From assembly GCA_009760855.2 (NCBI GenBank), contig WPIO01000070.1, positions 169,001 to 233,000 of the forward strand: a DNA stretch of 64,000 bases, read 5' to 3'. This document shows, in pieces, positions 1 through 16,462 of the stretch. The notes under the pieces were generated by a model, which was not told the DNA's origin, searched no databases, and saw only the letters and a program-made list of their open reading frames with translations. The position numbers were made by a program, and so were the translations under genes. Position 1 is the stretch's first letter; every line of letters begins with the position of its first letter. This DNA comes from Cristatella mucedo. Lineage: Eukaryota > Bryozoa > Phylactolaemata > Cristatellidae.

Positions 1-269
1 GGTCGAGTGTGAGATGCGGTAAGTTATGAAAAGCAATGTTAAAATCAAGGCTAACCTGGAAAGGTGGATTTATTGCTGACAGAATTGAATGAGATAAGGG
101 AAATCCCAGATAACAAAGACTTGAAACCGGAGAGTGGCTGAAAAACACTGTTTCTATTGGCAGCTTGTTGTTGGATGAACTCGAAAGAGCTTCGATAGAC
201 TGCTTCTGAGGAACTTACTATGGTTTGAAATTAAATAAGAATATGAAATAATGGCGAATAAATGAGTGT

Positions 270-545
270 TTATTGATCTAGGTGTATGAAAATCAATCAA
301 ATCTAGGCGGTATCCAGTTAATTATGTTTGGGTCGTTAGACCATTTCGGCCTGGTTTCGGTCATGCCAAGCAGGTCAAGTGCTCATTCAGCGAGAATTCC
401 AAAGGCAATGATTAGCATGGGCGCCGGGGTTCTCGCAGTCCTGATGGCCACTAAGTTAGATAGAGTCGTAGCAGCTCCTAAGGGAGAGTGTGCAGGGTTT
501 CTCGAGAATATTCCTACTTAAAACCAAAGTTGAGCAGTCAAAATT
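270..545 (-). mobile_element. LINE family A, endonuclease-region remnant
   Basis: This stretch matches in patches the better preserved copy near 45730-45990, for example gatctagg(t/g)gt(a)tgaaa and the shared 'gatg(g/a)ccactaagttaga' block. It corresponds to the start of the endonuclease ORF read on the minus strand. It is decayed; the open frame on the plus strand is incidental. Confidence 0.45.
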
Positions 546-619
546 TGTATTACAAATCCCCCAATATAATCAAAAGATTTATTGTACTATACGGAACCGA
601 AATGGGATAAAACAGCAAC

Positions 620-735
620 GGTTTGGCCCAGCGGTTTAGGTTCTCGCCCCGACCAAGGTCTGGCCGAGATTGTGGGTTGTGTGAATCGCCTGAAAAGTTC
701 TCTTATGGCTCTATACAAATGAATTACATTTATAT
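620..735 (+). mobile_element. SINE-2 (tRNA-derived), diverged copy
   Basis: It carries the SINE-2 head (ggtttggcccagcggttta, then ctcgccccgaccaaggtctg) and a shortened tail ending in tctatacaaatgaattac. The B box is damaged. Confidence 0.6.
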
Positions 736-1207
736 AAAGATACCTGGAGGATGATTTATTAGCCTCAATATACTTCTTTCAACGAATATGAACCAGAAAT
801 TGAAAAATACTGCTTCAAGAGACTGAAAGCAGCTTGAAATTAAAATTAAAAAGAGGAAGAATAAGAGTCCGTAGTAACATCCGCCAATTGAGATGAGCTT
901 TACGTTATAAGATTTAGGAGAAACCAACGGCATTGGGCTTGGTTTGGCTGTTAGTCTAGGCGAGCCCAGAGCTATGAGCATTTCCCCAGCAAGGCGCTTA
1001 GCTATTTTATAGGCACTTTGGCCATATATATGTGGCTTTAGTAGTCCAGATAACAGGCTCAAATTAGATTTCATTGTCGTTATTGCATTGCAAATTGAAT
1101 ACACCATGTCCAACATGTAACTTTAAAGATAATTGTGCGTACTATAGAAGATCTGAGGGGCAAACTAGCAACGTAGAGAAAGGTTACAGATCTGTCTCTC
1201 TTTTTAG

Positions 1208-6492
<5,285 letters not shown>

Positions 6493-7950
6493 GTAAGAAG
6501 AAAGATTTGACGGCAATTCAAAATTCACACAAGCACACTAGAAATCAGTCAGACATTTGTTCGTCGTGCTGCCTAAAACTACTTTTGTGGGACGCAACCA
6601 ACCTTAATATAGATTAATGGTTTCAATCAACTCAGCGTGCATGTGAAAATATTTGAAGTAAATTATCTTTAATTCTCCTCCAACCTTGCTTACTTGGCTT
6701 AAGTAATCGATTCTTATAATTGAGGTTTAAACTGTTTTAATCTATTTTCCCTTCAAATGCACTAACGTGGAACAACACTAGAATGCCATGCCTAAAATTT
6801 TCCACTTTATAAGCTCCTCCAGGGCTCTTAATTGTCTTGATTGTAAAAAGTTTTAATGTTTGCGATGCTTAAGCTCTTGTCGAGAAACAACTATACAAAT
6901 TAGCTGCTCAGTTTTGTTGCTTATATAATTCAAATAAGACTAACCACAAAAATCTCATTTTACTTCTCGCAACTTAATTAAAATATAGGAAGACCTTTTA
7001 ACACCGCTCAAGCTTTTCTCATTCGGTGAGAGTAGTTTCGAGTGTGCTCACGTAATCTTACGCTGCCTGTGTTTTCATCGCTAGAAGTGCTAATCCGAAA
7101 CACAAATGTACTAGCAAAAGTAATGTTTAAGTGACTTTTAAATGCAAGCTGCATATCTGTTTATTCAATCACGTTTTAATATTCACCAGTCTTAAAATTA
7201 CTGAAACGGTTTTGGAATCGCTTCAGTAAGACTAAATTCAGTTTTGTAATCATCGCTCGCGTACTTAATATGTCGTATGTTTCAGATCGTATGAAATGAA
7301 AAAGTTGAAAGCTCGGTTGCTATTGTTTCTGAGAGGCTTGAGTGTAAGACTTGTACAATTTGCACAGTCTATTGCTTTAAGCAGCTGCTTTAAGATCGAC
7401 ATCGGCGACCAGGTTCTTTTTAGTAACGTCTACCGATGTCATTCGGGCTGCTTACCCTTGATTGTAGGATAGTGTTTTGAATTACTATAAGAATAGTTGA
7501 TTGCGACTGACCTTTGTGGATTTCAAGAAATCTTTCCATGCAAATTTAAGACAGTAAGAACAATTATGTAGCTTAATTTCTTAACTGTTGGGAACTTGGG
7601 CTTGGTTATACAAGTTAAATCTTATCACTCATAAAAGTGTCTATTCTGGATCTGATGATCATCTGGATCTGCCACACTGATATGGCAGTATGCTGCCGAT
7701 CTTCATGGATTATTAATCATTATCGTCTACCTCTTCTCTTGTGCAGATATGAATAATGGTAGTCTGGTGACGCAGGTCCGACTGAGTTTGCACTCTCAAA
7801 TGCACATCTTTTTTATCTGCACCTGGACTACCCCGGCACGCTTAGGCTGGAAGTTAGTTCACAAGTTAGGAGCCCATTCAATAAGCAAATAATACCCATC
7901 TATGTCGCTGTGTACACAATCGTGCCGATAAGTGTCCTGTCGCAGTGTTT
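6493..7950. other. Unassigned AT-rich sequence
   Basis: No coding exon, repeat family or RNA gene is recognised. The next makorin exon, which should encode a CCCH finger with a CPFG-type core, was looked for here by eye and not found. Confidence 0.4.
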
Positions 7951-7959
7951 CTATGACTG

Positions 7960-8620
7960 ATTTCAATTTACCGACAAATTCGAAATGACGTGCCATGCAC
8001 GCTCGAGTAGCTCTTTTTAAGTGCTTTACATTGGCTGCAAATGGAAACGCGATTGAATGGTGAGTGGTATCATGCTTGATAAATGACATGAATCACACGG
8101 TTAGGGGTGATATGCACAGGGTCAGCAGGCAAGCGTATTTCCTTGAAGCATGATGAGGGTCAGCACACGTAAGCACATAGATGAAGAATCAGTTGCCCAC
8201 TAAATGCTGACATAAATAGGTGTCTTTTTAATTTCTTTTTAAATGCGGTCAAGCCAGGGGATGACTTAATGCAAGTCGGGAGTGAGTTCCAGGTTTTGGG
8301 ATCGCATGAACTAAATGCACGGTTTCCAAAGAATATGAGGTTTATACGAGGTTTACGTAAGTAATTGGTTTCCGAAAAGCGGGCGTTACGACGCTTTGCC
8401 CGGTAGGGAAATATATCTGATAGGCAGGCTGGAGCCAAATAATGAAGGGACTTAAAATTGAGCTACACAATCTTAAACTTAATCCGTTTCTTCACTGGTA
8501 ACCACTTCAGGTTGGCTAGAAGCAGTGTGTTGTGGCAACTGGGAAGCTCACGACAGACAAGCCTAGCTGCAGCGTTTTGCACCAGCTGTAAGTGCCTGAT
8601 TGTACATGCCGGTTGTGTAA
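7960..8620 (-). mobile_element. LINE family A, 5'-truncated copy
   Basis: The minus strand encodes the C-terminal tail of the LINE A reverse transcriptase (APACLSDIFPYRAKRR... AFSSCDPKTWNSLPTC) followed by its 3' UTR. It is part of the duplicated segment that reappears at 23.5 kb. Confidence 0.8.
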
Positions 8621-9327
8621 AAACTTAATATATTTTAGGCATGCTTAGTCTGTCACCTGTTTTCACTACCTATAAATTAAAGTATACGGTATTACATAAT
8701 TATTACATTTCCTCATATTGGATACTATATTTATGAAATGAAGCACGGATGCTACTAAAGCTACTTAGTTCTTAAAAGGCACAATTCAAGCTTTCGATTT
8801 TAAAGATTCCAAGTAAGAAATGTTTCAATAGGAGTGTTCATATATTTGTACACAGTTTGTATTAGCTAATGCAGTAAAAACAAATTGTTGCCAGCTTAAA
8901 ATTCGTGGTTCTTCATGTTCAAATAAAAGGAAACTGTATGCTCATTTAATTGTAGTGAAATCAGAGCATATTCATGCCAAAAATGTTACGAACAGACATA
9001 GAAGAGTAGCAACAGTGTGACAGAGTGATACGGCTGCTATTGCTGGTAAATAGTTGTATCAACAGAGGAGTTGCTGAGGAGCTACGTCATCAGTTGGTCG
9101 TCTGATCAGAATTGATGTAGACTTCCAATGCATTAATAGTTCAATAAATTCGATATGTTAACTGAACATTAATTTGTGAGTTCAAGCTATACAGAGCTTC
9201 CAGGCTATCAAAAAAGGGAACTGCACTAAAGAGCTTAATTTGAAGAATTCCTCAGATGCTTCGTTCCTCTATGACGGACGAGGTAAGTAAGTAACTGTAT
9301 TCTTAATTCTCTCAATTATACTGTAAG

Positions 9328-9329
<2 letters not shown>

Positions 9330-9364
<35 letters not shown>

Positions 9365-9762
9365 ATATATATAATATATAGACATATAATATATATATAT
9401 ATATATATAATTATAATTATAATTATAATTATATATAATTATATATATATATATATATATATATAATTATAATATATATATAATATAATATATATAATAT
9501 ATAATATATTTATAAATATATAATAAATATAAATATAATATAATATAATATAATATAAATATAAATATATAAATATATAATATACATATATATAATATAT
9601 ATATATATATATCTGTGGATATCTGCTATATATATTATATGTCCAAAAACTTGGACTGGCTGAGCTCCACAGATTATATAATTATTATAATTATAATTAT
9701 AATAATTATAATTATATATATATAGACATATAATATATATAGCATATATATTATATAATATA

Positions 9763-9805
<43 letters not shown>

Positions 9806-9820
9806 TATTATATATTATAT
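9330..9820. repeat. AT-rich region with several inverted repeats
   Basis: Long TA, TTA and ATAATT runs surround short unique islands. Inverted pairs seen: cttggactggctgagct (9650-9666) with its exact complement at 9824-9840; gctatatatattatatgtc (9625-9643) with 9725-9743; atctgtgga (9611-9619) with 9666-9674. The pairs cross rather than nest. Confidence 0.85.
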
Positions 9821-10059
9821 ATTAGCTCAGCCAGTCCAAGTGCGGTTCGCTGCACTTTAGCTCGACACATTTCCCGTGCACGCCACGCTCAGCCGGAGGC
9901 CTCGGTCCCGCACGCTTCGCGACCAACTCTGAGATACAGCGACTGGGTTATTGCTGCGGCATGCTGTGCTCCCCGACACACGTGAGCAACGTCTGGCAAC
10001 CTCACTGCCTATCCTGGGCCTAAGATAGCGTGGGCAGCTTACCTGTGTAATGTGATGCA

Positions 10060-10330
10060 ATGTATCTCTGTCTGCAACTCCACAAAGCCATTATTACTAT
10101 GTAGGCGTTACGTGGGAGAGTTTTGGTATTGCACACTCACAGCCTAAGTGGCTTTCGATACGCATTCGGTAGCCAACAGACTTGTCTCACTCAACAAAGA
10201 GAAAGTGGGAAGGATTTCAGAGTCAGGAAAGCTGTTGACGTAGTGAGTAGCATAGAAGTAGCAGCATAGGACCGCTGAAAAGGATGAGCCATAGTCGGCA
10301 GTATGAGAGTAGTTGTCGTTGCGTAAGATA
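10060..10330 (-). mobile_element. LINE family B, 3' end
   Basis: The reverse strand shows the LINE B C-terminal tail (NYSHTADYGSSFSAVL...CYFYATHYVN) and 3' UTR, with the matching tgtatctctgtctgcaactc end at 10060-10083. Confidence 0.75.
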
Positions 10331-10559
10331 TTCAACAAACCCCGACGAGAGGGACCACTCGTTCGTGCCTCACGTCGCCGTTTAAACTGCTGCAAACAAG
10401 TAACACTGTAATGCGATGCATTAGCTACCACTTCAACAGTATTAACCAGGCAGTGCATTAATAATAATAAAAGTATTTTCGTAAGACCCTCATTAGTTTA
10501 ATCCCTTTGTAGGGCTTTAATTCAGACACTATGCAAAGCAAGGACGAATTAATTTAAGT

Positions 10560-11310
10560 AGCACATAAAGGACGAATCACAGGTGCCCACCGAATGCTTC
10601 CATAAAGGCATATTGAATGTGCTGAAAATTAACAATGTTAATTTATATGGCAATACAAGTATAAGAAATCTTTTTTCAATCACTGGATGTGCTGGAAGTG
10701 AATCCTGTCAATCGGTCAATGATAGCGTGCTCAGCATCGCCGTACATAGAAACGTTCAAGGACACTGCACATGGACTGAGCAAAAGCTATACAGATTTTT
10801 AGTTTATTTTTAAATTAAAATGGAGGGAAACTCATTAGGTAAGTTTAGAGTATTTTTATTTCGTTGGGAGCACACGAACTAAAGGCAGATCCTCCAAAGC
10901 ACTTAAGGTTGCATAGAGACAAAGCTAGTCGGCTGGAGTGTAACGATCTGGCAATAACAGACGCCTGATTCATAATTAGTTTGAATTGTTATACCTAAGC
11001 AAGCGGAGTGGTGAAAAATTAAGCGAGGAAGCCTAGAATTTGATATGCTTCTTTATGGGTAGCCAGTGCAGGTCAGCGAGAAGTGGTCTGTTATAACAGT
11101 AACGTGCACGACAGACTCGCACGGCGTCAGTATTCTGCACTTGCTGCAATTCAACTTGTGTGCATGGATGAAGAGTGGCAAGTAGTGAGTGGCGGAAGTC
11201 TAAAATCATGTCACAAACGTGTGGCATGACTAGCCTTGCAGTGGCATCATCATCTGAAAAGTTCGAATCTTGGCAACATTTTGGAGCCAAACAGTCAGGT
11301 GTGAAAAATG
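10560..11310 (-). mobile_element. LINE family A, decayed copy in pieces
   Basis: Matches lie at about 10565-10605 (gacgaatcacag...cccacc) and 10860-11300 (gagcacacgaactaaaggca; gtagccagtgcaggtcagcg). The sequence between the two is not recognised. Confidence 0.6.
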
Positions 11311-11593
11311 AGTCAGCAAGGTATCTCGTTAAAGATCGTATAGGAACAGGACAATTCTTGAATTATCGGTGTTCATCATTGTTCACATTAAGAGCCCAGA
11401 CGTGACGAACGATAATTTCAGAATAGAAAACCGTCCAAGTAATGACATAGCCAGTGCAACAATCAGTCGCCTGAAAGTGGAAAATGCAAAGGGTTTGTCG
11501 AAATGTGAAGTAGTTATTCAGAATAATGTAATGCTAATTTTAATGGTAATAATACATTTGTGTATTGCCCTCAGAGGACACGCCCTTTTTTTA

Positions 11594-11739
11594 GGCACTG
11601 CATATGCTGTGGAAGAAGGCTGATGAAATCGTTAGTGATAACAAGCGTAACTATTACAAGTACACCACCCGAGGTTTTGAGCATCAGGAAAGGCTTAGTA
11701 GTGAGCTTATGAGCCTTCTACGTCTGTCCTTACGTTAAT
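11594..11739 (+). CDS. Candidate terminal exon, unknown protein
   Basis: An acceptor-like cgcccttttttag precedes a 48-codon frame beginning ALHMLWKKADEIVSDNKRNY and closing with LSSELMSLLRLSLR and TAA. Composition and the clean acceptor suggest coding sequence. The phase of an upstream exon is unknown and no family is recognised. It could belong to the makorin-like gene or a separate gene. Confidence 0.3.
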
Positions 11740-12099
11740 ACGCGGCAAAGCAAATGGATAACCTTTGCTCCTACCTTCGTATTTGTAAAATTTAGGTCCT
11801 GAACTTGCAGATGGAGAAAAGATTTTATTGTCGTTTAGGGTGCACCGAGGATAGAAATTTGAACGCGATCGGACTGCGATCTGTCAACAGTAATTAAGTA
11901 CACCCTTCTGAGACACAATGTGTGTATCGCCCAGCATAGTAGACGGCGATCATCTCAGGGTCAAACATTGGGTTACCTTATTTCAATGCCATTCATACAA
12001 TGCAGCATCTGATACACATTATCATCTCAGCAATGATAAATACATATGAGTAAACCCTGATACAAAATAAACCCTGATAAATACACGAGAACGTTCAAA

Positions 12100-12500
12100 G
12101 ATCGTATATCGTATAAGTTATCGTACCGCCTGGTTTCTGGCTCAAATGGCTCAGGTATCCGAAGTATGAACCTCAAATCCTTTGAAGACAATGCCAGTCG
12201 TTTGTACCCTACCAGAGCATGAAACTCCCCCCCAGCCGATTGATGTCCTAATATCCCCTAACTCGAAAAAATTTAAAGAGCTAAAACGAATCCGTTTGAC
12301 ACAGCATTTGCTGTCTCTTTGTGGTTAGTCCTTTGCATGCCTTTGGGTGCTGCTGCAATGCGTGTTACCACTAACCATATTCGCATGGTGAAACAGGCAC
12401 CTCTAACCATAATATGCACGTTGACAATATGCGTGTCACTCTTAAGCATTCACTATGTGATAGTGCTTTTATTAGGCAAGAATTTATTTATTAAAAGGTT
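12100..12500 (+). mobile_element. LINE family A, strongly diverged 3' portion
   Basis: Weak but ordered similarity to the LINE A end: aacctcaaatcctttg, then ccaga..catgaaactc, then repeated '-caccactaacca-' motifs like the 3' UTR of the copy at 20.8-21.4 kb. Confidence 0.4.
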
Positions 12501-12599
12501 AATAAAGCAGTCGTTGAACGTTAGCCGCACCAATAAGTTCTGTCGGCTTTCCTGGTTTTGTCATCGACTCACGCTTACTAACAGCAATCACAGGCTTTC

Positions 12600-13340
12600 C
12601 GTCCCGGCGCCTGAGTCAAATATGCACAATCGCCTCAATGCAGTTCTCTCAACTGGAAGGGTGCCGAGATCAGCCAATCAGACTTGATTACCGGGCCACC
12701 AGCTTCCGAGCTCAGCAATCATGAAAGGCCTCCCTACAAGTAGACACGCAGCTGGCACCAAGCATTGACTATGCTATGACCACGTACTTGTCGACCTTGT
12801 TCGGCTTCCACCTCCAACGCTTCCGAGCAGCCGTCGCACGGTTCCTAGGCATTGACGATGACAGCTTTCGTGCATTTGTCAATCACCAGGTCAGGCATAC
12901 GGGCCGGATAGCTGCCAAACTGGTTCAAGCTGCCTGCCGACATGCAGCGGTCGCCGGTAGAGCCCGAAATAGCCGATTAGGCGCCCCAGAACCGGGTTAT
13001 GTGCTGCCGTTTTTGAATGCAGCAATATGCGACAGTGGCTGAGAACGTGGCATTTGAAGTCGGCCTCCGACAGTCACAAGCAGCAGCTAGTGTGTTTTAA
13101 GGGGTAGGAGCTCCACGAGGGGAGAGTGCTCGAGGCTGAAACCATCCGAGGTCGAACGAAGCTTTTTTGCTGCACTCACAGCTGCTCACAGCCACCAACG
13201 CCCTTGCACTGACATTCCAGCTAAGCAGACTGAGAGCAACTTTTATAGCCCGGGCTAAAACTAGACAGGGCTGAAGATTTCCTGGCAAGCTGACCTAGCC
13301 GCTTTCATAGATCATGATAGTGCTCCATTATCCTATGAAG
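12600..13340 (+). other. GC-richer island with an Ala/Arg-rich frame
   Basis: Composition shifts clearly from its AT-rich surroundings. A frame at 12776-13042 encodes 88 residues (for example FLGIDDDSFRAFVNHQVRHT, then AAKLVQAACRHAAVAGRARN) that look coding. There are no splice signals I trust and no family is recognised. A decayed transposon ORF is the simplest guess. Confidence 0.3.
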
Positions 13341-13611
13341 GAGGGACGTCCTCAGTGTGGGTGGCCGCTTAGACGTGGGCGATAAGCTTGAAGCCCGGGT
13401 AAAAGAGGCTCCGATGGCAATAGATATGATGGATACTCGATGGCCGCACTCGAGGCGGTTGGGCTCACGGATATGTGTTGCTGGAACGGCTTAGCCCGGC
13501 GGCTATACTGTTCTGTTTCCAGAGAGAGAGGCAACGTCAGGTTGGACGGCTGAGCTGTGCCATTCAGGAAGGTGCTGCATAGCTGGGAGTGCTTGAGGTC
13601 ACTGTAAACTG

Positions 13612-14760
13612 GATAATAATAATAATAATATTGCACTTGATAAAGCGCCCTCAGAGAACTTAATCTCTTTCTAGGCGCTTTACATTTGCTGCAAAGTGAT
13701 ACGCAATAGAATAGTAAGTAAAATCATGCTTGAAAAACAAACAAAATGAATAACATGGTTAGGGGTTACATGCACTGGGTCAGCATGCAAATGTGGTTAG
13801 TGGCAGCATGAACAGTGTCAGCACGCATAAGCACATCGAGGACGAATCACAAGGACCCACTAAATGCTGTCCTAAATAGGTATGTTTTTAAGTTTCTTTT
13901 AAATGTGGTCAGGTCAGGGGATGTTCTGATGCAGGTCGGGAGGGAGTTCCAGGCTGTGGGAGCATACGAGCTAAATGCACGGTCTCCAAAGGATTTAAGG
14001 TTTGTACGAGGTATTTCTAGACTGTTGGATTCCGAAAAGCGAGTGGTACGATGCTTTGCCTGATGGGGTAGTATCTCTGAAAGATAGGCTGGAGCCATAG
14101 AATGAAGAGACCTAAAAGTGAGCGACAAAACCTTGAAGTCAATCCGTTGCTTGACTGGTAACCAGTGCAGGTCGGCGAGAAGTGGAGTAATGTGGCAACT
14201 GCGACGCTCACGACAGACAAGCCTAGCTGCAGAGTTTTGCACCAGCTGCAATCGCCTGATCGCACATGCTGGTAGGCCAGTAAGCAGTGAGTTGCAGAAG
14301 TCGAGACGAGATGTCACGAATGCATGGACCAACTTGGACGTGGTATCCTTATCTAAACAAGCCCTAATTTTAGCAATGTTATGAAGCTGAAAATAGGCTG
14401 ATTTGACTGTGGAGCTGATGTGGTCGTCTAACGAGAGGTCGCTTTGGAATATGACACCTAGATTTCGAGCTGATGCAACTGGAGATATGCTGGCAGAGCC
14501 AATTTTGAAAGTCAGCCTTTCCAATTTCTGAATAACACTAGGTTTGCCCATAACTAGTAAGTTAGTTTTATCATCGTTTAGTTTTAGAAAATTTGCTACC
14601 ATCCATGATCGGATGTCATCAATGCATGCAGCAAGTGAGTTGAGAGAATTTGAGGTGCTCGAAGGCTGGGAGGGATCAAAGCAAAGGTACAACTGAGTGT
14701 CATCCGCATAGAAGTGAAAGCCTAGATTGTGCATGGCAATCACATCAGCGAGAGGGAGTT
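13612..14760 (-). mobile_element. LINE family A, best preserved 3' half
   Basis: A non-LTR retrotransposon 5'-truncated within the reverse transcriptase. On the minus strand it starts in the palm domain, runs through the C-terminal region and the 3' UTR, and ends in an (ATT)n run at 13612-13630. The terminal stem-loop block (taaagcgcc / ggcgcttta) lies next to the run. Confidence 0.92.
13847..14743 (-). CDS. Reverse transcriptase fragment of LINE family A (298 codons open)
   Basis: This frame holds the C-terminal part of a CR1/L2-like reverse transcriptase. It shows FYADDTQLY (catalytic YADD, residues about 11-19), LKLNDDKTNLLVMG (about residues 53-66), LGVIFQSDLSLDDHI, then LVQNSAARLV and HWLPVKQRIDFKVL, typical of the post-thumb region. 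The frame is open to its natural stop (RTAFSGSL), so this copy is young, but it lacks the endonuclease and upstream RT motifs and cannot act alone. Confidence 0.88.
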   Translation of the reverse strand: MIAMHNLGFHFYADDTQLYLCFDPSQPSSTSNSLNSLAACIDDIRSWMVANFLKLNDDKTNLLVMGKPSVIQKLERLTFKIGSASISPVASARNLGVIFQSDLSLDDHISSTVKSAYFQLHNIAKIRACLDKDTTSKLVHAFVTSRLDFCNSLLTGLPACAIRRLQLVQNSAARLVCRERRSCHITPLLADLHWLPVKQRIDFKVLSLTFRSLHSMAPAYLSEILPHQAKHRTTRFSESNSLEIPRTNLKSFGDRAFSSYAPTAWNSLPTCIRTSPDLTTFKRNLKTYLFRTAFSGSL

Positions 14761-14837
14761 GGATGGGCTCGCTACTCTACTTCTCGTTGGGAAAGATATG
14801 CTACCTGGTAAAAGTCCTCGAAAGAAAGTAATGTAAC

Positions 14838-15280
14838 TAATATTAATGCAGTTGATAAAGCGTCCTCAGAGAATTCAATCTCTTTCGATGTGTTTTACAT
14901 TTGCTGCAAAGGAAGCATGACTGAATGGTTAGTAGTAGCAAGCTCACTAAACGACATGAATAACATGGCTAGGGGTGACGTGCACAGGGTCAGCATGCAA
15001 GTATGGTCAGTGGCAGCGCTCACAGTGTCAGCAAGCAGAAGCGCACAAAAGACGAATTGGAGGGACGCCCAAAATTCTGCGATAAATGAATATATGCAGC
15101 TAGATCATTAATAGAATTCAACATGCTGGAGGGCTGGAAGGAATCAAAGCAAAGGTACAACTGAGTTTCGTCTGCAAAGAAGTGAAAGCCTAGAGAGTGC
15201 TTGGAAATCGCATCGATGAGAAGAGAGTAAAAACCATGAAAAGAACGGCACTGAGAAAGGAGCCCTAAGGCACCCCATAT
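14838..15280 (-). mobile_element. LINE family A copy with internal deletion
   Basis: 3' UTR sequence (gttgataaagcgtcctcaga...) is followed from about 15110 by RT sequence (aggtacaactgagtttcg), skipping the tail of the ORF. It sits immediately next to the previous copy in the same orientation. Confidence 0.75.
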
Positions 15281-15489
15281 TTCAGAAGTTCCTAGGATGA
15301 TCTTTGTTCATTTGTATCAATACTCTGGAGCGTTCTTTGAGCCCACTATGCCGATTTTTCATTTTTGTTTCATCAATGTTGTTATTTGAGCATTGAACTT
15401 GAATTTTGCATTGAAATTGCCGTTGAAATATGCCTAGATTGTAGTTGCTCATCGAGGTAAATAATTCATACACGTATGATCCATATCTA

Positions 15490-16205
15490 AGGTTAGGAGC
15501 TGTCTTCCACAGTGGCTTGCAAGAGATTTAACTAGCTCCTTAGCTCTGTCACGGTTTGATTATTGTAATTGCCTTTTGGCTGAGCTACCAAGAAAGCAAC
15601 TGGGGTACTGCAGCTGGCTATGAATATGGCTTCAAGGCTGGTTTTTGAAGTTTAGGAGGTTTAAGCACGTGTCACCTTTGCTTAAAGAGTTCGGATGGCT
15701 ACCGGTTGATGAATTGATACAGAGTTTAGTAGTTAATCTGACCAACAAGGCCAGCTGCTGCTTGACTTATCCATGCCTTGCTGAGCGGCTGCACCAGTCT
15801 CAGCTTCCTCTCGCCCTCAAGTCTTGTATGGAAAATAAATTAGCTGTTCAATTCTTCTGCTTAAAGACCGTTGGCGACAGAAGCTTTAGCTCTGCGGGTC
15901 CTAGGCTGTGGAACTTGCTTTAACAATTATTATGCAATGACAACTACACTTTTGCTGCCGACTATGGCTCATCCTTTTCAGAAGTCCTAAGCTGCTACGT
16001 CCATGCTACTCACTACCTCAACTGCTCTCTCGACTCTGCTACGCTTTCCAACTTCTCTTTGTTGCGTGAGATGAAATCTGCAGGCTACCAAATGCCTACC
16101 AAAAGCCTTAGGCTTTGAGTGCACTAAACAAAATTCAAATATGTAACACCCGGAGAGTCTGTGTGGCTTTGTGGCATTACAGACATAGATACATTACATT
16201 ATATT
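15490..16205 (+). mobile_element. LINE family B, 5'-truncated copy
   Basis: It encodes RT C-terminal sequence (HVSPLLKEFGWLPVDELI; FFCLKTVGDRSFSSAGPRLW) and then the family B 3' UTR, ending at tacattacatt. Several frame breaks are present. Confidence 0.8.
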
Positions 16206-16310
16206 TCAGTACATTATATCGAGAAGAATTGCCCGTATTTTCATGTAGCTGAAAGAACCACTAGCATCAACAAATTACCGAGAACAATCTCATTTTGAAC
16301 TTAAAACGAA

Positions 16311-16462
16311 CTAAGTGGGTGGACATAAGGGGAAGTAAAACACACCGTCATCGTTGGCGAAGGTCAAGATGGATGTATCGGCTGGAACATAAATAGGTAC
16401 AGATCGCAGTTGACTCCCTCCTTTACGAGGATAATCTGCAGGCTCTGCCACTGATCGTACGT
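16311..16462 (-). CDS. Candidate terminal exon, unknown protein
   Basis: The acceptor ctgttttctcgtag precedes a frame of 49 residues (VRSVAEPADYPRKGGSQLRS, then PADTSILTFANDDGVFYFPL) ending in TAG. Phase 0 instead gives TYDQWQSLQIILVKEGVNCD, also open for 32 residues, so the true frame is undecided. Another coding-looking stretch lies upstream at about 16540-16640 (RITQLIKKTMEDKLGCVKRF) with a donor-like ATA|gtaaga. Both may belong to the receptor-like gene on this strand. No family is recognised. Confidence 0.33.

Larger units (their letters stand above)
8090..10330. repeat. Segmental duplication, copy 1
   Basis: The order is LINE A end, about 650 bp of non-LINE sequence (8620-9290), an AT-rich tract, a GC-richer block (9824-10050) and a reversed LINE B 3' end. 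The same order recurs at 23.6-25.7 kb. This copy lacks the SINE-1 insertion of copy 2 but has a much expanded AT palindrome region (9330-9820). Confidence 0.8.

Noticed and set aside
1101-1180. Upstream makorin finger (CNFKDNCAYY)
   Set aside because: The spacing resembles a CCCH finger, but the exon at 1208 already supplies the last Cys and His and no donor fits.
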